This document shows, in pieces, positions 14,270-15,153 of a DNA stretch of 15,153 bases (the first letter of the stretch is position 1; every line of letters begins with the position of its first letter). Origin of the DNA: Bacillota bacterium (lineage in GTDB: Bacteria; Bacillota_E; Symbiobacteriia; Symbiobacteriales; Symbiobacteriaceae); contig QGVE01000059.1 in NCBI GenBank assembly GCA_003242675.1, positions 1 to 15,153 on the forward strand, in the 5' to 3' direction. The notes below the pieces were generated by a model that made no database searches, was not told the DNA's origin, and was given only the letters and a program-made list of their open reading frames with translations. The translations under genes were made by a program, and so were the position numbers.

Positions 14270-15153
14270 ATGGACGTGCAGGGACTGGAGGCCTTCTGGT
14301 GGATCGCCCAGACGGGCAGCTTCAACCGGGCGGCCGAGCGCCTGTTCCTCACCCAGCCCTCGGTGACCGCCCGCATCCAGGCCCTCGAAAAGGAGCTGGG
14401 CGTGCAGCTCTTCGAGCGGCGCCCCCGCGGGGTGCGGCTGACCGACGCGGGCCGGGCGCTCCTGCCCCACGCGGAGCGGGTCCTGCAGGACATCAAGCGG
14501 GCCCGCCAGGCCATGATCGACCTGCAGACGGCGAGCGGCGGGACGCTCTCCGTCGGGTCGGCCCTGACCACCTCGGCCTACCTCCTGCCCGACATCCTGC
14601 TGCGGTTCAAGCGCAGCTACCCCAACGTGGAGGTGCTCGTGCACACCGGGCGCTCCCACCAGGTGCAGCAGCTGGTGCTGGAGGACACGGTGCAGGTGGG
14701 GCTGGTCCACGCCCCGCTCCCCAGCCACGCCGAGATCGTCTCGTACCCGCTCTCGGAGGAGCCCATCCTGCTGGTGGTGCCGCCGGACCATCCCATCGCC
14801 CGGCGCAGCGAGGTCACCCTGGACGAGCTGGCCCAGGAGTCCTTCATCACCACCGACCGGGCCTCCGGCTACTGGGCCCTGGTGGAGCAGTGGTGGGCCA
14901 GCCAGGGCTTCGTCCCCCATATTACGATGGAACTGGATTCCATTGAAGCGGCCAAGCGGATGGTGCTCTGCGGGCTCGGCCTGACGATGCTGCCCTACTC
15001 CACCGTGAAGTCGGAGATCGAGCTCAGCCAGGTGGTGGCCGTGCCCCTGGCCAACAGCGACGGGCTGAAGCGGCAGAACATCCTCATCCACCGCCGGGGA
15101 AAGATCTGGAGCGGGACCGCCAGGGCGTTCCTGCGGGTGCTGGAGGAGATGTT
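14270..15153 (+). CDS. LysR-type transcriptional regulator (3' end cut by window edge)
   Basis: The frame starts at the ATG at 14270, behind GGGAGG, and stays open to the edge: 294 residues, close to the usual 290-300. Residues 1-60 form the LysR winged helix-turn-helix: LEAFWWIAQTGSFNRAAERL, then LTQPSVTARIQALEKELG and LFERRPRGVRLTDAG. A linker helix (about 65-88) leads to the inducer-binding domain, beginning GGTLSVGSALTTSAYLLPDI, with the periplasmic-binding-protein fold through about 285. Family members usually bind near their own promoter and control the divergent gene, here pgk and the glycolytic cluster. The inducer cannot be read from the sequence, and no closer subfamily is claimed. 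Confidence 0.93.
   Translation, partial: MDVQGLEAFWWIAQTGSFNRAAERLFLTQPSVTARIQALEKELGVQLFERRPRGVRLTDAGRALLPHAERVLQDIKRARQAMIDLQTASGGTLSVGSALTTSAYLLPDILLRFKRSYPNVEVLVHTGRSHQVQQLVLEDTVQVGLVHAPLPSHAEIVSYPLSEEPILLVVPPDHPIARRSEVTLDELAQESFITTDRASGYWALVEQWWASQGFVPHITMELDSIEAAKRMVLCGLGLTMLPYSTVKSEIELSQVVAVPLANSDGLKRQNILIHRRGKIWSGTARAFLRVLEEM

Noticed and set aside
12889..14946. 685-codon open frame on the plus strand
   Set aside because: Runs antisense to pgk and then out of frame through the LysR gene; a GC-bias artefact with no domain.
13883..15091. 402-codon minus-strand frame opposite the LysR gene
   Set aside because: The LysR frame has the complete HTH and inducer domain; the antisense frame is a composition artefact.

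Overview
The window is about 15 kb of GC-rich bacterial DNA. It has Firmicute-type features: strong purine-rich ribosome binding sites, GTG and TTG starts, a SAM-I riboswitch, a c-di-AMP riboswitch, and a pgk/tpi/gpm/eno/secG gene order. A high-GC, possibly thermophilic, Symbiobacterium-like member of the Firmicutes fits best; this is inferred from style and synteny, with no rRNA to confirm it. Almost everything lies on the minus strand. Only a thioredoxin gene and a LysR regulator at the right edge are on the plus strand.

Reading along the minus strand from the right, pgk (12805-13983) is followed by a small NTF2-like hypothetical gene and tpiA. A CsoR-like repressor gene and a convergent thioredoxin gene come next. 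They interrupt the glycolytic set, which resumes with gpmI and eno. secG follows with its own promoter, then an Est30-type carboxylesterase. These enzymes carry triose phosphates to phosphoenolpyruvate; gapA and cggR are not present. A divergently oriented LysR-type regulator (14270 to the edge) faces pgk.

Left of the esterase is a gene (5667-6494) whose product reads like the barrel of HydE/BioB-type radical SAM proteins but lacks the Cys cluster motif. A TTGTGA-N6-TCACAA palindrome lies just ahead of its start. Next is a complete methionine ABC importer, metN-metI-metQ, preceded by a consensus promoter, a SAM-I riboswitch and an intrinsic terminator with a visible antiterminator alternative.

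The left end holds the most unusual unit. A promoter, a ydaO/yuaA-type c-di-AMP riboswitch and a terminator precede an opine/octopine dehydrogenase-family gene. That gene overlaps by 11 nt a gene for a B12-binding (DxHxxG) mutase-like protein that runs off the left edge. A c-di-AMP switch on a redox-plus-cobalamin amino-acid-type operon suggests an unrecognised osmolyte or amino-acid metabolic system. No mobile elements, CRISPR arrays, tRNAs or rRNAs were seen.
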